Source: Oscillospiraceae bacterium
Lineage (GTDB): Bacteria > Bacillota > Clostridia > Oscillospirales > Ruminococcaceae
Direction: 5' to 3'
Assembly (NCBI GenBank): GCA_022792755.1
Contig: JAAWBP010000135.1
Coordinates: 1-14,276, forward strand
DNA: 14,276 nucleotides
In this document: positions 13,449 through 14,276 of the stretch, in pieces
Layout of the letters: each line of letters begins with the position of its first letter
Numbering within the stretch: the stretch's first letter is position 1
Translations under genes and position numbers: made by a program
Notes under the pieces: generated by a model
What the model saw: the letters and a program-made list of their open reading frames with translations, nothing else
Database searches by the model: none
Told to the model about the DNA's origin: nothing

Positions 13449-14147
13449 TCAGCTGCAGAAAAGATGTTGGCCGATCCGTTTGATGACCGGACGTGAGCGA
13501 ATCCATTGGTTGGAGGTCTTGTCTGGATTGTAATAGTAAATCGCGCCGCCGGAGGGATCGTTCCCGTTCAGCGCTTCGCGGGCCGCCCGGTAGGCAGAAT
13601 CCGAAATCGGCTGGTCGAATTGCCCGTCCGTCACCGCAGTGAAAGCGCCTTTTTGATAGATGACACCGGAGAGGGTGTCGGGGAAGGATGGGTGTTCGAT
13701 CCGGTTGAGAACGACGGCGCCGACGGCGACCTGCCCGATATAGGGCTCTCCCCTGGCCTCAGCCGAGATAATCCGTGCCAACAGATAAACATTGTTATCG
13801 GTGGCGGGTGGGATGGTGCCGATGGTGATGCCGAGAGCCTTCAGAGTCTGCGGCCCGGCAATTCCATCCACCTGGAGCCCCTTTTGCCTTTGGAATTTTC
13901 GAACGGCTTCCTGTGTGATTGGGCCGTAATAGCCGGTGACGTCGTCGTTGAAAAGCCCCCGGTCTTTCAGGGCCTGCTGGATTGCTTTGACTTCCGCGCC
14001 GCGTGAACCGTATTTGGATAATACTTCTACGCTTTGGGCAGGCTGTAATTGCAGGGAATAGAAAATGAGCGCCGCTGAGATCAAGTTGATTAGAATCAAA
14101 AGTCCCAAGCGAACCAAAAGTCGGTGATCTTTTAGGTTGATCTGCAT
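13449..14147 (-). CDS. sleB: Spore cortex-lytic enzyme SleB
   Basis: A 232-residue enzyme that degrades spore cortex peptidoglycan at germination; SleB is a lytic transglycosylase acting on muramic-lactam-containing strands. A hydrophobic segment (about 12-31) is a signal or anchor for export. A peptidoglycan-binding domain follows (about 45-105; SRGAEVKAIQQAL, GYYGPITQEAVRKFQRQKGL, DGIAGPQTLKAL), then the Hydrolase_2 catalytic domain (about 118-231) with SAEARGEPY (Glu130 the probable catalytic residue), GAVVLNRI, FTAVTDGQF and the ending VIKRIGQHLF. It is shorter than the Bacillus enzyme, mainly in the linker. AAGGAG six bases before the ATG at 14147 supports this start over the one at 14168. 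ypeB, a usual partner in Bacillus, is not next to it here. I could not identify a clear sigma-G promoter upstream. Confidence 0.92.
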   Translation of the reverse strand: MQINLKDHRLLVRLGLLILINLISAALIFYSLQLQPAQSVEVLSKYGSRGAEVKAIQQALKDRGLFNDDVTGYYGPITQEAVRKFQRQKGLQVDGIAGPQTLKALGITIGTIPPATDNNVYLLARIISAEARGEPYIGQVAVGAVVLNRIEHPSFPDTLSGVIYQKGAFTAVTDGQFDQPISDSAYRAAREALNGNDPSGGAIYYYNPDKTSNQWIRSRPVIKRIGQHLFCS

Positions 14148-14226
14148 AAAAATCTCCTTTTTTGTCATTTGTTAGAGTCTAATATTATTAAAATACCCTT
14201 TTTTAAAAGAAATATGAGAAAAAGGC

Positions 14227-14256
14227 TTGACAAAAAGGGATGTGAGGTGATAAAAT
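14227..14256 (+). promoter_or_regulatory. Strong sigma-A promoter of a gene beyond the right edge
   Basis: TTGACA (14227-14232) and TAAAAT (14251-14256) are 18 bases apart, with an extended -10 TG at 14248-14249. The last six bases of the window, GGAGAG, may be the ribosome binding site of the next gene, whose start is outside. The promoter is divergent from sleB. Confidence 0.75.
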
Positions 14257-14276
14257 AAACGAGCTGTTTTGGAGAG

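Noticed and set aside
14148..14226. A sigma-G promoter for sleB.
   Set aside because: Expected from known biology, but I could not find a convincing pair of -35 and -10 elements with correct spacing in the A+T-rich upstream region.

Overview
The window looks like chromosomal DNA from a spore-forming, fairly GC-rich member of the Clostridia, probably near the Oscillospiraceae/Ruminococcaceae. The reasons are a cysE-cysS operon behind a T-box leader, a SleB-type spore cortex-lytic enzyme, Gram-positive ribosome binding sites and sigma-A-like promoters, and a Gld-like ABC exporter operon with a DUF4340 gene. This placement is inferred from gene content only. No rRNA, tRNA, CRISPR array or complete insertion sequence was found.

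Layout: (1) 1-410, the end of an unknown small ORF and a ribbon-helix-helix protein gene, closed by a hairpin terminator. (2) 421-2954, minus strand: the cysE-cysS operon with promoter and a cysteine-specific T-box whose stem I, specifier codon, antiterminator and terminator can all be traced. (3) 3188-4974, minus strand: comM (YifB family), with a promoter about 220 bases upstream, an inverted repeat in the promoter spacer and a structured leader. (4) 5067-6364, minus strand: a stand-alone GH172 (DUF2961) enzyme with its own promoter and a perfect-stem terminator. (5) 6840-11631, plus strand: a four-gene operon encoding an ABC ATPase, an ABC-2 permease, a GldG-like auxiliary protein and a DUF4340 protein, ending in a strong terminator. 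(6) 11885-13340, plus strand, visibly more A+T-rich: a small lipoprotein gene and a monofunctional peptidoglycan glycosyltransferase gene, probably an operon. (7) 13346-14147, minus strand: sleB. (8) A strong plus-strand promoter at the right edge drives a gene outside the window.

The most unusual non-coding signal is a dispersed intergenic repeat. Three diverged copies (421-582, 3031-3116, 6540-6740), all in the same orientation, fill spaces between the genes. Two copies align over 86 bases without gaps at 61 identities. The best candidate for a poorly described protein system is the Gld-like exporter with its DUF4340 partner: a complete envelope machine of unknown substrate in an organism that is unlikely to glide in the Bacteroidota manner.

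Functionally the genes deal with cysteine supply and charging (cysE, cysS, controlled by uncharged tRNA-Cys), DNA uptake and recombination (comM), carbohydrate breakdown (GH172), envelope export (ABC operon) and peptidoglycan synthesis or hydrolysis (GT51, SleB). Apart from the operons named, nothing in the sequence ties the regions together.
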